Assembly (NCBI GenBank): GCA_963677325.2
Contig: CAXXGM010000002.1
Location: 186,001 to 250,000, forward strand
Source: G963677325 sp963677325
GTDB lineage: Bacteria; Bacteroidota; Bacteroidia; Bacteroidales; Prolixibacteraceae
Length of the DNA: 64,000 nucleotides
Direction of reading: 5' to 3'
The translations under genes and the position numbers were made by a program. The notes below the pieces were generated by a model. It was given only the letters and a program-made list of their open reading frames with translations, searched no databases and was not told the origin of the DNA. Positions 1 through 8,555 of this stretch are shown one piece after another (within the stretch, counting starts at the first letter, position 1; every line of letters starts with the position of its first letter).

Positions 1-2040
1 CATCTCCACCATAAAAGTGGATTCCCCAAGGGAAATGTTATCCGAGGCTCCCACACGGGTGAATATCTTATCAACAAGACCGATACCGGCTGTTTGAGCA
101 GAAACAAAGGATCCCATCTGAGCCATCAGTACGATCAACGCAGTCTGGCGCAGGAGAGCTGATTTTCCCGCCATATTGGGACCTGTTATGATCAGGATCT
201 GCTGGTCGTCGCTATCGAGGAAGACATCATTGGCTATGTATTTTTCACCAATGGGCAGCTGCTGTTCGATTACCGGATGACGGCCTTCATGAATATCAAT
301 AACCTTTGATTCATTGACGTTCGGACGAAAATAGTTATTCTGAAGAGCTGTCGTGGCAAATGATAAAAGGCAGTCGATCTGCGCAAGCACATTGGCATTC
401 AGCTGAATCGCCTGAATGTATTCAGTCAGATCAAGCACCAGATCGTTGAATAATTTGTTTTCAAGCGCCAGGATCCGCTCTTCGGCACCCAATATCTTGG
501 ATTCATATTCCTTCAGTTCCTCTGTAATGTAGCGTTCCGCATTGACAAGAGTCTGTTTGCGTATCCACTCCGGCGGTACTTTATCCTTGTGTGTGTTGCG
601 AACTTCAATGTAATATCCGAAGACGTTATTGAATGATATCTTTAAAGAAGGAATACCCGTGCGGGCGCTTTCACGATCCTGCATTTTCTGGAGAAAATCC
701 TTTCCAGAAAAGGCCAGTCCTCTCAGTTCATCCAAATCAGCGGAAACACCATTGGCAATTACTTGTCCTTTTGCTACGGCGAGAGGAGGATTGGGGAATA
801 TTTCCTTTTCGATCCTGTCCCTGATGGTCCGGCAGAGATTAAGCTGTTCAGCCATCCTGCCAAGGACAGGGTCTCCAGAACCGGCGCACAGTTCTTTTAT
901 GGGTTCAACGGCAAAGAGGGCGGTTTTCACCTGAGCCATCTCCCTTGGATTCATTCTCCCCACTGCCGCTTTGGATATAAGGCGTTCAAGATCCCCTACC
1001 TGCCTCATTTGAGATTCAATCTTTTCCTTCAGCTCTGTATTTTGGGTGAATTTCTGAACCACGTCCAGACGTTCATTAATTCGTGCAATATCCTTTAAAG
1101 GCAAAGCGACCCAGCGGCGCAAAAGCCTGGCTCCCATGGGAGAGATTGTCTTATCAATGACCTGAATCAGGGTTTTCGCTCCTTCATTGAGAGAGTGAAA
1201 TAATTCGAGATTCCTGATTGTAAACTGATCCAGCCAGACATATCTTTCTTCTTCAATTCTTGAAAGAGAAGAGATGTGCTGAATCTGGGTATGCTGCGTC
1301 AGGTCCAGGTAATGCAGGATAGCTCCCGATGCAATGATACCAAGTTCGAGTTTCTGTATGCCAAAACCCTTCAGCGAAGCCGTTTCAAAATGCCGGAGAA
1401 GACGGTCATTGGCGGCGTCTGAAGTATAAACCCAGTCATCCAGTTTAAAAGTGTAAAACTTGCTCCCGAATTGCTCGATGAAAAATTTCTCTTTCCCTTT
1501 TTGGAAAAGCACTTCTTTTGGCTGAAAACTATTGAGCAGTTTATCCACATACTCAAATGAACCTTCGGCCGTAAAAAATTCGCCTGTGGAGATGTCAAGA
1601 AAAGAAATTCCGGCCAGGACTTTATCCATGTGTACCGAGGCCAGGAAATTATTCTCACGATGCTCCAGTACATTATCATCGATGGAGACGCCGGGAGTAA
1701 CCAGTTCGGTAATGCCCCGCTTGACGATAGTCTTTGTGGTTTTGGGATCTTCCAGCTGTTCGCATATGGCTACGCGCTGTCCCGCCCGCACCAATCTTGG
1801 CAAATAAGTATCCAGGGCATGATAGGGAAATCCGGCCAACTCCACAAAGCTTGCCGAACCATTGGCCCTTCGGGTCAGAGTAATCCCAAGAATCCCGGAA
1901 GCCTTTATCGCATCCTCACCGAAAGTTTCATAAAAATCCCCCACCCTGAAAAGCAGAACAGCATCAGGATATTTATGCTTGACGGCATAATATTGCTTCA
2001 TCAAGGGCGTTTCAACGTATTTATTTTCGCTTTGTGACAA
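1..2040 (-). CDS. mutS: DNA mismatch repair protein MutS (N-terminal ~680 residues; 3' end outside window)
   Basis: MutS recognises base mismatches and small loops and starts methyl-independent mismatch repair with MutL. Reading in from 2040 the protein has the mismatch-binding domain with the Phe wedge motif GDFYE, then the connector, lever and clamp regions, and near 160-187 the Walker A motif GPNMAGKS. It is open at position 1 still inside the ATPase domain (STFMVEM at the edge); MutS is usually about 870 residues, so roughly the last 190 are missing. Start: an in-frame TAA lies at 2047-2049 and the first usable codon is TTG at 2040; the next ATG is 2001. The TTG start gives the usual N-terminus with ETPLMKQY at residues 10-17, and a -7 promoter element lies just upstream. 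No frameshift is seen in the visible part. Confidence 0.96.
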   Translation of the reverse strand, partial: MSQSENKYVETPLMKQYYAVKHKYPDAVLLFRVGDFYETFGEDAIKASGILGITLTRRANGSASFVELAGFPYHALDTYLPRLVRAGQRVAICEQLEDPKTTKTIVKRGITELVTPGVSIDDNVLEHRENNFLASVHMDKVLAGISFLDISTGEFFTAEGSFEYVDKLLNSFQPKEVLFQKGKEKFFIEQFGSKFYTFKLDDWVYTSDAANDRLLRHFETASLKGFGIQKLELGIIASGAILHYLDLTQHTQIQHISSLSRIEEERYVWLDQFTIRNLELFHSLNEGAKTLIQVIDKTISPMGARLLRRWVALPLKDIARINERLDVVQKFTQNTELKEKIESQMRQVGDLERLISKAAVGRMNPREMAQVKTALFAVEPIKELCAGSGDPVLGRMAEQLNLCRTIRDRIEKEIFPNPPLAVAKGQVIANGVSADLDELRGLAFSGKDFLQKMQDRESARTGIPSLKISFNNVFGYYIEVRNTHKDKVPPEWIRKQTLVNAERYITEELKEYESKILGAEERILALENKLFNDLVLDLTEYIQAIQLNANVLAQIDCLLSFATTALQNNYFRPNVNESKVIDIHEGRHPVIEQQLPIGEKYIANDVFLDSDDQQILIITGPNMAGKSALLRQTALIVLMAQMGSFVSAQTAGIGLVDKIFTRVGASDNISLGESTFMVEM

Positions 2041-2065
2041 TTCGGGTTAATCAGATGATGACAGA

Positions 2066-2073
2066 CAAAGATA
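2066..2073 (-). promoter_or_regulatory. Bacteroidota -7 promoter element for mutS
   Basis: TATCTTTG on the minus strand matches the Bacteroidota -7 consensus TAnnTTTG exactly and lies about 25 bp before the TTG start of mutS. I see no good -33 TTG at the expected distance. It supports the TTG start and a short leader. Confidence 0.5.
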
Positions 2074-2079
2074 GAAGAT

Positions 2080-3261
2080 TTAAGTGAAATGTTGATGGGT
2101 TGATGGGTTGATTAGATGATGTGCTGATCTGAGCAATAAAGTCAGGGAAAGCGGAATAACGAGCCAATGGAAGGTTTGTGGAAGAAAATACATGGTTACA
2201 AGAAATGCCAGCAACACATAGGTAGTGATCTTTGGATACCAGCTGAGCTTATCGCGCAAGGCAGGAACGAACAATAAGAAGGCATAAACAAAATGCGTAG
2301 GTAATGCCCACAACAGATTCAGGTTCCATCCTGTTGCTTCAAGTTGGGAGTAAAAACATAGGAATCCGAGAATAAGTCCTGCTATTCCAAAGGTCAGATA
2401 AACAATAAAATCAAGCCATACAAATCTTCTTTTTAACTGGTATTCCCTAATCGAAAGAATAAGAGTGGCGAAAAAAAAGTAAAATACTACCATTGCAGGA
2501 GAGGTGAAACTGAATTCCTGTTTGAGCTGGGGAGCCTTGTAAATAGTCTGTACCGGTTGGGTAAAAGGAACTTTCCCTTCGGGCCGGTCAAGTGAGGCAC
2601 CGGTCATGTCTTTCTGGAGATAGGCCGGCAAAAACATCTTTTCCGGGAAAGTGGTCTTACGGTCACATGGAACGCCTAATGCCAGTTTGATACCAAATCC
2701 GCTCCAACTGTTATCGGGAAGAGCTTCGTCAAGCATTTGCCTGAAAGTAAGAGGCTTGTCCGAGGAGGTGTTGTACACGAGCTTTCTGTCCGTGGCCTTC
2801 TCAAACTGATCACGGATACGGGTTGCGCAATTATCAAGAAAATGGTTGTAACGATAGTAACGGTTCTCCGGTTTGTAGTTGTCGAGCAGGGAATCAAAAA
2901 GCTTTTGTTTTTCCTCCAGAGTCAGATTAAGCACCTGTTCATACACATCCCGCCTCTCCTCATAATAAGTTTCCAGAAAAGACTTCATACTTTGGACTGC
3001 AAGCATGTAATCGGTTTCTCCTTTGCAGAAACGCCAGACAAAATGCGGAGTTTCAAAACTAAAAACCCCGTAATTAAATACAGTATCCAGATTTTGGGCT
3101 GGATCACTGACACGGATAGCGCTGTGCCCGAAATAGGAATATATTTCAGTACCCGCCGAGCAGGTTAAAAGGCTTGTTTGAGCCTGAGGTGAAAGTGTTA
3201 CCGATTTGCCTTCAATAAGAATGCAAAAGAATAAGAAAAAGATAGCCAGAATTCGTTTCAT
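2080..3261 (-). CDS. DUF4105 / Lnb-type lipoprotein N-acyltransferase candidate
   Basis: Proteins with this layout (Lnb_N/DUF4105 periplasmic domain followed by five membrane helices) are reported in Bacteroides to add the third acyl chain to lipoproteins, doing the job of Lnt. Here a signal/anchor segment (residues ~3-18) is followed by a periplasmic domain with the family signatures YSYFGHSAIRV, FNYGVF and NHFLDNCATRIRD (candidate catalytic His and Cys), then five hydrophobic helices in the last ~140 residues. The start at 3261 (MKRILAIFF) is preferred over an in-frame ATG at 3294 because it opens a clean signal sequence. No lnt is visible, and lolD lies 2 kb away. The C-terminal tail is encoded by an 8-bp tandem repeat. 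The family assignment is good; the enzymatic role is inferred from the family. Confidence 0.78.
   Translation of the reverse strand: MKRILAIFFLFFCILIEGKSVTLSPQAQTSLLTCSAGTEIYSYFGHSAIRVSDPAQNLDTVFNYGVFSFETPHFVWRFCKGETDYMLAVQSMKSFLETYYEERRDVYEQVLNLTLEEKQKLFDSLLDNYKPENRYYRYNHFLDNCATRIRDQFEKATDRKLVYNTSSDKPLTFRQMLDEALPDNSWSGFGIKLALGVPCDRKTTFPEKMFLPAYLQKDMTGASLDRPEGKVPFTQPVQTIYKAPQLKQEFSFTSPAMVVFYFFFATLILSIREYQLKRRFVWLDFIVYLTFGIAGLILGFLCFYSQLEATGWNLNLLWALPTHFVYAFLLFVPALRDKLSWYPKITTYVLLAFLVTMYFLPQTFHWLVIPLSLTLLLRSAHHLINPSTHQHFT
2091..2114. repeat. 8-bp tandem array (about 3 units of GTTGATGG)
   Basis: Three 8-bp units, the last one degenerate, lie inside the 3' end of the minus-strand lnb gene and encode its C-terminal tail. 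A related array (GCTGATGT) lies just upstream of the same gene. Confidence 0.7.
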
Positions 3262-3301
3262 GATGATGTTTGAGATTCCCGGCCAAAAATACATAAATTT
3301 C

Positions 3302-3325
3302 GTTGATGTGCTGATGTGCTGATGT
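3302..3325. repeat. 8-bp tandem array (3 units of G[CT]TGATGT)
   Basis: Three consecutive 8-bp units fill most of the space between lnb and the DUF1761 gene. Confidence 0.75.
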
Positions 3326-3330
3326 GAGGA

Positions 3331-3747
3331 TTAATGCCACGCTCCTACGATCATCCCCATTACCATGTATCCGAAAATATCATATCCGGCATGAATAAGA
3401 AACAACTTGAAAGATCGATGTTCAAATAAGAGATGATTTGCTTTGGAGGTTGTAATCCAGCAAAGTGAAATAAAAAAGCCTGTTATGGCCCCGGTCAATG
3501 CATTAGCTGCCGGACCTGTAAAAACGGCTATCGCAAAGGCTGCGATAAAGGAAGCCATGAAAGAAAGAAGGAGGATCATCTGCAGGGACAGGCCGTCTTT
3601 AAAGTCTTCCTCGGTATATCCGCGTTCCTTCATCCAGTGATTTCCCAGAATAAAAGGAGAATACCAGAAGCTCCCGATGATAAGATTTGCAATTGCAGCA
3701 ATGATAACAGCCCAGAAATTTACATGCGTCAGAGAATCCGGAAACAT
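3331..3747 (-). CDS. DUF1761 family small membrane protein
   Basis: A 138-residue membrane protein with four hydrophobic segments (about 8-27, 58-78, 84-100 and 113-135) and the DUF1761 hallmark FWYSPFILGNHWMKERGY near residues 27-44. The family is widespread in bacteria and has no established biochemical role. It lies in a run of minus-strand genes, 70 bp after the gap following the TrmN6-like gene. Length and layout are normal for the family. Confidence 0.85.
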   Translation of the reverse strand: MFPDSLTHVNFWAVIIAAIANLIIGSFWYSPFILGNHWMKERGYTEEDFKDGLSLQMILLLSFMASFIAAFAIAVFTGPAANALTGAITGFFISLCWITTSKANHLLFEHRSFKLFLIHAGYDIFGYMVMGMIVGAWH

Positions 3748-3816
3748 GAGAGGATTTAAATTATAAAATTTACAGGAACAATTTACAGAAAATAAACAGA
3801 AGTGGGGATCTATTGT

Positions 3817-4530
3817 TCAAAAATTTAAATAGTAAGGCGCCGTCATTTGTTTGAAGATTTCGGAGAACTGATCTTTTTCGTCCCTGATCATTACGACATC
3901 CATTTCAGGAAAAACCGGTGATAAAGAAAATTCCATCAGGGTACGAATGGCGGGTTTAGAAGGTTTGGCCATAACGTCTGTCCGCCTTTTTATAAAGAAA
4001 CCTGCCAGACGGGCCGTTTCTCTAATGAAATCCAGATTTTCATAAGGGAATACAACCGAGAGCCGTCCGCCCGGTCTCAAAAGGGAAACAGCTTTGTTAA
4101 ACAGCTGTTCCGGAGACATATTCACGTTGTGCTTTGCAAGGGCAAGCCTGGCATCGGGCGTTTTTAATGAATCAATAAAGAATGGAGGATTGGAGACAAT
4201 CAGATCGTATTTCTGATCTTTTCTACCGGTGAATTCCAGAAAATCTTCATTAAATACCTTTAACCGGTTCTTCCAGGAAGATTGATTAAAATTATACGCA
4301 GCCTCACCGGATGCATCTTCATCTATTTCCACGGCATCAATCATGGCATCACAGCGCTGGGCCAGCATCAGTGCAACCAGTCCGGTCCCGGTTCCCACAT
4401 CGAGGATTGCGGAAGCATCTTCTACTGAAGTCCAGGCCCCCAGCAGAACTCCATCCGTACCGACTTTCATGGCCGATGCCTTTTGCTCTATCCTGAATTG
4501 TTTGAATTCAAACCAATTGTTCCGGCCCAT
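3817..4530 (-). CDS. trmN6: tRNA1(Val) (adenine(37)-N6)-methyltransferase, TrmN6/YfiC family
   Basis: A 237-residue class I SAM-dependent methyltransferase. The SAM-binding loop DVGTGTG is at residues 44-50 and the adenine-N6 catalytic motif NPPF at 114-117. The N-terminal sequence FRIEQKASAMKVGTDGVLLG is typical of YfiC, which modifies A37 of valine tRNA1. The related RNA/DNA N6-methyltransferase HemK/PrmC has a longer N-terminal helical domain, absent here. It is 10 bp from the following TIGR02757 gene and probably co-transcribed with lolD and that gene. Confidence 0.88.
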   Translation of the reverse strand: MGRNNWFEFKQFRIEQKASAMKVGTDGVLLGAWTSVEDASAILDVGTGTGLVALMLAQRCDAMIDAVEIDEDASGEAAYNFNQSSWKNRLKVFNEDFLEFTGRKDQKYDLIVSNPPFFIDSLKTPDARLALAKHNVNMSPEQLFNKAVSLLRPGGRLSVVFPYENLDFIRETARLAGFFIKRRTDVMAKPSKPAIRTLMEFSLSPVFPEMDVVMIRDEKDQFSEIFKQMTAPYYLNF

Positions 4531-4540
4531 TTTTTACGGT

Positions 4541-5344
4541 TCAGAATTTTTCAAAAATACCTAATCCAAATAATGCAAAATCATATTTTACCGGATCTGC
4601 CGCATCAAAGATGCAAAGCCGCTGAGTCAGTTCATCCACAGCCTGCCAGTCGTTCTGTTTTCGTTGGAGTAATCCTAATTTTCGTGCCACATTTCCTGAA
4701 TGTATATCAATCGGCATCATCAGCGCCGAAGCAGGGATTGACTTCCATATACCGAAATCTATTCCTGGTTTACGAATCATCCAGCGCAGGAACATGTTGA
4801 TTCTCTTGGCCGAGGATCCTGCACCGGGATTTGCAATATGTTTTGAAGTTCTCGCAGGAGGAGTAAAAGAAAGAAAGATGTTGCGGAAATGACAAATGGC
4901 CGTTTTTATGGTCCGGTCCTTCTGAAAACCATTGGTAAAAACCTCTTCCAATCCTCCGTGGTGACGATAAATCTCCGAAAGGGCTTCTATGAAATAATGG
5001 CAATCCACACCATTGAAGGTACGGTGCACAAAGGAATCAAAATGATCCAATTCCTTTTTGCTGCCATTCAAGATGAAATCGTAGGGATGATCATCCATCA
5101 TGGACATCAGCTTTCTTGCATTGCGGATTATCGTGGGACGTTGTCCCCAGGCGATTGCAGCAGAAAGAAAGGCGGAAATTTCAATATCCTCTTTCCGGGA
5201 AAAAAGATGAGGAATTGCAACGGGGTCCGATTCTATAAACCGGAAAGAATTGTACTGAAGATATTTCTCCTCGAGAAACTCTTTTAAATAACCAGGATTT
5301 TGATATACCAAAGACGGCTGTTCCGTCTCCTCAAATGGATTCAT
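4541..5344 (-). CDS. TIGR02757 (DUF2400) family protein
   Basis: About 267 residues matching the Bacteroidota TIGR02757 family of unknown function: the N-terminal FLEEKYLQYN, then ESDPVAIPH, the AFLSAAIAWGQRPTII stretch, and a C-terminal half with NMFLRWMIRK and MPIDIHSGNVARKLGL. It has the look of a helix-hairpin-helix/glycosylase-like all-helical fold, but no function is established. The nearest start, ATG at 5344, lies one base after the lolD stop; ATGs at 5353 and 5365 would overlap lolD. The tight spacing implies translation coupled to lolD. Confidence 0.85.
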   Translation of the reverse strand: MNPFEETEQPSLVYQNPGYLKEFLEEKYLQYNSFRFIESDPVAIPHLFSRKEDIEISAFLSAAIAWGQRPTIIRNARKLMSMMDDHPYDFILNGSKKELDHFDSFVHRTFNGVDCHYFIEALSEIYRHHGGLEEVFTNGFQKDRTIKTAICHFRNIFLSFTPPARTSKHIANPGAGSSAKRINMFLRWMIRKPGIDFGIWKSIPASALMMPIDIHSGNVARKLGLLQRKQNDWQAVDELTQRLCIFDAADPVKYDFALFGLGIFEKF

Positions 5345-5345
5345 C

Positions 5346-5999
5346 TTATGCATGAACAATGCCATCCCGGATATGTATTGAGCGGTCGGTCATTCCTGCA
5401 AAATGTTCGTCGTGGGTGACGATGATGAATGTATGTCCGAATTGTTCCCGAAGGTTGAAAAAAAGGCGGTATAAATCTTCCTGGTTTTTTGAGTCAAGAT
5501 TACCGGATGGCTCATCCGCCAGAATAACAGAAGGATTGTTGATCAGGGCTCTGGCAACAGCCACCCTTTGTTTCTCGCCTCCGGACAGCTGTGAGGGTTT
5601 ATGATCGAGACGGTCGCTTAAATCGAGAATTTTCAGCAATTCGCGTCCCCTTGATTCTACTTCTGATTTCCGTTTTCCCGAAATATATCCCGGTATACAT
5701 ACATTTTCGAAAGCTGAGAATTCAGGTAAAAGATGATGAAACTGGAATACAAAACCGATCTCGTGATTGCGGAAGCGTGAAAGCTCTTTCTCGCCAAGGG
5801 AAAAAACATCTTTCCCTTTGAGATAGACCTTCCCTGAATCCGGTTTTCCGAGGGTTCCCAGGATCTGAAGCAAGGTCGTTTTTCCAGCCCCACTGGCTCC
5901 GATAATGGTCACAATCTCCCCTTGGGCCACCTCAAGCGAAACGCCTTTCAAGACTTCCAAATCTCCAAATGATTTTACAATCAGTTCTGCTTTTAACAT
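5346..5999 (-). CDS. lolD: LolD-like lipoprotein-releasing ABC transporter ATPase
   Basis: A 217-residue ABC ATPase of the LolD/MacB class. Walker A is GASGAGKT at residues 34-41; the signature LSGGEKQR, Walker B VILADEPSGNLD and the switch His in VTHDEH follow in order. LolD powers the LolCE permease, which extracts lipoproteins from the inner membrane for delivery to the outer membrane. No lolC/E permease is in the window; in Bacteroidota lolD is often away from its permease. Other small exporter ATPases look similar, so the substrate rests on similarity. Confidence 0.85.
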   Translation of the reverse strand: MLKAELIVKSFGDLEVLKGVSLEVAQGEIVTIIGASGAGKTTLLQILGTLGKPDSGKVYLKGKDVFSLGEKELSRFRNHEIGFVFQFHHLLPEFSAFENVCIPGYISGKRKSEVESRGRELLKILDLSDRLDHKPSQLSGGEKQRVAVARALINNPSVILADEPSGNLDSKNQEDLYRLFFNLREQFGHTFIIVTHDEHFAGMTDRSIHIRDGIVHA

Positions 6000-6044
6000 T
6001 CCGGAATTAGCTATAACCTAAGTCTGTGCTGTTCGGCGTCGAGT

Positions 6045-6314
6045 TCAATCTTTCAATTCGTCCTCGATTTTCCGCTTAACATCGGATGCACCGGTTTCGA
6101 TTTTATCGGATAATTTATTGAAATCACTTTTTATATCAGAGGTATGATTTTCAATCTCCTGTTTAATATCATCCGTAGCCTTTCTGAATTCACGCATTAC
6201 CTTGCCAATAGTACGGGCAAATCCAGGAATGGCGTCAGCACCAAAAAACAGCAGAATAGCCAATACCACCACCATTAGTTCGCCGCCACTTATAAAGAGT
6301 ACCAAATGTCCCAT
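6045..6314 (-). CDS. TatA/TatB-like twin-arginine translocase subunit
   Basis: About 89 residues: one N-terminal membrane helix (SGGELMVVVLAILLFFGADA), the FFG hinge, an amphipathic helix starting PGFARTIGKVMREFRKA, and a long charged, coiled tail. This is the TatA/B layout. The ATG at 6314 is preferred to the TTG at 6320 because it begins directly before the helix. It is more diverged, with a longer tail than the two tatA copies near 12.4-12.9 kb, and may serve a TatB-like role; no tatC is present in the window. Confidence 0.8.
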   Translation of the reverse strand: MGHLVLFISGGELMVVVLAILLFFGADAIPGFARTIGKVMREFRKATDDIKQEIENHTSDIKSDFNKLSDKIETGASDVKRKIEDELKD

Positions 6315-6333
6315 ATACAATATTACTTTTTGA

Positions 6334-6341
6334 CAAAGGTA
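6334..6341 (-). promoter_or_regulatory. -7 promoter element for the tatA-like gene
   Basis: TACCTTTG on the minus strand matches TAnnTTTG, about 20 bp before the ATG at 6314. No convincing -33 element. Confidence 0.4.
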
Positions 6342-6430
6342 ATATTCTCATGACAAATGTAATAGGGAAGAAAAATTAATTTTTGAATGAAAAAATTAAT
6401 CTTCCACAAAAATTATCTTAATATTATTTT

Positions 6431-6438
6431 TAGTTTTG
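6431..6438 (+). promoter_or_regulatory. -7 promoter element for the ion transporter gene
   Basis: TAGTTTTG matches TAnnTTTG, 38 bp before the ATG at 6476. No good -33 TTG at the expected distance. Confidence 0.4.
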
Positions 6439-6475
6439 TTACCGTCCGTTTTATGGCCAATAAAAAGATAAACCT

Positions 6476-7846
6476 ATGAAATTCAATGACTCTATACATC
6501 CAAGGATTGCCAACAAAGGATTATTTATTGTAAGATTTCTCACATTTAGCTTGGTTCTCCTGCTTTTACCTTCTGTTTTATTTGCGGCACAACCTCTAAC
6601 AATACCTTCCCTGCTGGGTGTCAGAGTTGAATTTATCCTTTTTGCGTTAACTCTTTTCGGAGTAGCCATCTTTCACCATCGTACCATGTATGTGGCCCTG
6701 ACCGGTCTGCTTGCTATTCTGATCTTTAAATTTTCCTTTGATCCCTCTTTTATTCTTTACGAGCATATGATGGGAACCCCGGTGCGCGAAGGAGAATGGC
6801 GGACTTTGCTCAACCTGATGGGACTGCTGCTCGGTTTTGGCATATTGGCCAAACATTTCCAGGAATCACGCCTGCCCGAATTACTTCCGAAGTATCTGCC
6901 CGAAGGATGGAAGGGCGGTCTGGTGCTCTTATTTATGATCATGTTTATCTCAAGCTTCCTTGATAATATTGCCGCCGCAATGATAGGAGGGACTGTCGCC
7001 ATGGTCGTATTCAGAGGGCGGGTGCATATTGGTTATCTGGCGGCTATCGTGGCCGCAAGCAATGCCGGCGGAGCCGGAAGCGTGGTTGGGGATACCACGA
7101 CCACGCTCATGTGGATCGATGGAGTAAATCCTTTGGATGTGACTCATGCTTTTGTAGGATCGATCGTTGCGTTTGCTATTTTTGGCGTTTTCGGTTCCAT
7201 TCAGCAGAATAATTACCAGCCAATTCAAAGTGAGGCAACTCCCGGAATCAAAGTTCATAAAGGCAAATTAGTTCTGGTTTTCATTATTCTGGCCGGAGCT
7301 ATCATCACCAATTACGCTGTCGATTTCCCTGCTCTCGGGGTATGGATTGCTATATTTGGCGGAGCCCTGTTTATAAAGACCCCCTGGAAAGAACTGAAGA
7401 GCTCCTGGCAGGGAACCATTTTCCTTTTAGCCCTAGTCACCAGCGCTTCTCTGATGCCGGTGGAAGAACTCCCCAAAGCCTCCTGGGGAAGCACTTTTGT
7501 TTTAGGTTTTGTCTCTGCGGTCTTTGACAACATCCCATTGACCAAACTTTGCCTGGAGCAAGGCGGCTTCGACTGGGGTTTCGTAGCCTTTGCCGTTGGA
7601 TTCGGAGGATCGATGATTTGGTTTGGTTCCTCGGCCGGCGTGGCTCTTTCCAATGAATTTCATCAGGCCCGTTCCGTATTGCGTTACCTCCGGTACGGGT
7701 GGCATGTTACCCTTGCTTACGTGGTCAGTTTCTTTGTCATGTTGGCCGTTGTAGGCTGGCATCCTCATGCTCCTCACCGCAAAAACCCGGAATTGATTAA
7801 GAAAACGGAACAGCGGGTCATTTCTAAAACAGATATAATCAGATAA
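6476..7846 (+). CDS. Ion transporter superfamily permease (NhaD/ArsB/citrate-transporter-like)
   Basis: A 456-residue inner-membrane permease with about 11-12 hydrophobic segments. Two repeated re-entrant motifs typical of the IT superfamily are visible: SSFLDNIAAAMIGG with SNAGGAGSVVGDTTTTL in the first half, and FDNIPLTKL with FGGSMIWFGSSAGVALSN in the second. This is the layout of NhaD sodium/proton antiporters and ArsB/CitM-type carriers. The N-terminus looks like a cleavable or first-helix signal. The substrate (Na+/H+ exchange or organic anion) cannot be fixed from sequence; NhaD-like antiport is my first guess. It stands alone on the plus strand, divergent from the tatA-like gene. Confidence 0.75.
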   Translation: MKFNDSIHPRIANKGLFIVRFLTFSLVLLLLPSVLFAAQPLTIPSLLGVRVEFILFALTLFGVAIFHHRTMYVALTGLLAILIFKFSFDPSFILYEHMMGTPVREGEWRTLLNLMGLLLGFGILAKHFQESRLPELLPKYLPEGWKGGLVLLFMIMFISSFLDNIAAAMIGGTVAMVVFRGRVHIGYLAAIVAASNAGGAGSVVGDTTTTLMWIDGVNPLDVTHAFVGSIVAFAIFGVFGSIQQNNYQPIQSEATPGIKVHKGKLVLVFIILAGAIITNYAVDFPALGVWIAIFGGALFIKTPWKELKSSWQGTIFLLALVTSASLMPVEELPKASWGSTFVLGFVSAVFDNIPLTKLCLEQGGFDWGFVAFAVGFGGSMIWFGSSAGVALSNEFHQARSVLRYLRYGWHVTLAYVVSFFVMLAVVGWHPHAPHRKNPELIKKTEQRVISKTDIIR

Positions 7847-7922
7847 TCTCAAAAGACAGCCCCCATTCTTTTGATTGGTGTCAGCTTTATTGAGTGTTGC
7901 GCAACTCCGGCCAGACAAGTAA

Positions 7923-8151
7923 GAGACTGTCCAAAAAGTATCAAAGAGCACAAAAATCGAAAATTTTACCGGTTCGATTTGGGTTCTCATCCATTGCCGT
8001 CAGCTTTAGCTGACGATTATAAAGCAGTTAACAAAGGCTTTAGCCACATTTTACTCTGACAAAATGAGGCTAAAGCCCTCCTTTTCTGAACCTCTTTTCC
8101 GTCAGTTGAAACTGACGGCAATGGATGAGGACAGCTTTTTGGACACCCTCT
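7923..8151. repeat. Nested inverted-repeat (REP/MITE-like) intergenic element
   Basis: A non-coding element with three nested inverted repeats. Outer: TGTCCAAAAAG at 7928-7938 against CTTTTTGGACA at 8135-8145. Middle: CTCATCCATTGCCGTCAG at 7986-8003 against its exact complement at 8112-8129. Inner: GGCTTTAGCCACATTTT against AAAATGAGGCTAAAGCC, around 8034-8077. It lies between the transporter gene and pycB. No transposase is nearby, so if mobile it would be mobilised in trans. Part of its core recurs at 8218-8318. Confidence 0.8.
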
Positions 8152-8217
8152 TCCTTTTATCTTATGCAAAGGCAGAGTTTATTTTTTACCTTCTGAGGTT
8201 GTACAACATTCACTTCA

Positions 8218-8318
8218 GCTGACGGGGAAGTATTGAAATACAATGCCTTTAGCCGCATTTATTATAAAATTACGGAATGTGGCTAAAGCCATGTCCTGAT
8301 ACAATATTTTCCGTCAGC
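8218..8318. repeat. Second copy of the GGCTTTAGCC palindromic element (diverged)
   Basis: GCTGACGG at 8218-8225 faces CCGTCAGC at 8311-8318, with internal arms carrying CCTTTAGCCGCATT and AATGTGGCTAAAGCC. It shares the inner arms and the GACGG/CCGTC ends with the element at 7923-8151, but lacks the outer TGTCCAAAAAG ends. Confidence 0.7.
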
Positions 8319-8408
8319 GGCAATGAATGGGTGACCCTGATGCGAGGCCGTACCTTAGGAAAATGCCCTTTTGACAGCTGAATCCTCACATCTCCCCACC
8401 ATCAATTT

Positions 8409-8440
8409 CATCAGCAAATCACCTCATCAGCACATCGGCA
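8409..8440. repeat. 8-bp tandem array (4 units near CATCAGCA)
   Basis: Four 8-bp units (CATCAGCA, AATCACCT, CATCAGCA, CATCGGCA). The unit is the complement of the TGCTGATG type seen at 3302-3325. The rest of the 7847-8555 gap holds the two palindromic elements and the pycB promoter; no gene is seen. Confidence 0.6.
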
Positions 8441-8487
8441 CATTCTTTCCAACTATTTAGAACATACAACAAAAAAATAACTGAAAA

Positions 8488-8521
8488 TTTGAATGTTTGA
8501 ATCATATAATCGATATTTTTG
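8488..8521 (+). promoter_or_regulatory. Promoter of the pycB/oadA-like gene
   Basis: TATTTTTG at 8514-8521 matches TAnnTTTG exactly; TTTG at 8488-8491 lies 22 bp upstream as a possible -33 element (another TTTG at 8496-8499). The start codon is 35 bp downstream. Confidence 0.55.
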
Positions 8522-8555
8522 TAAATATATTTTACTCAGATCCTGCTAAAATGAA

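Noticed and set aside
1630..2037. Long plus-strand ORF antisense to mutS
   Set aside because: Shadow of the mutS frame; no recognisable domain.
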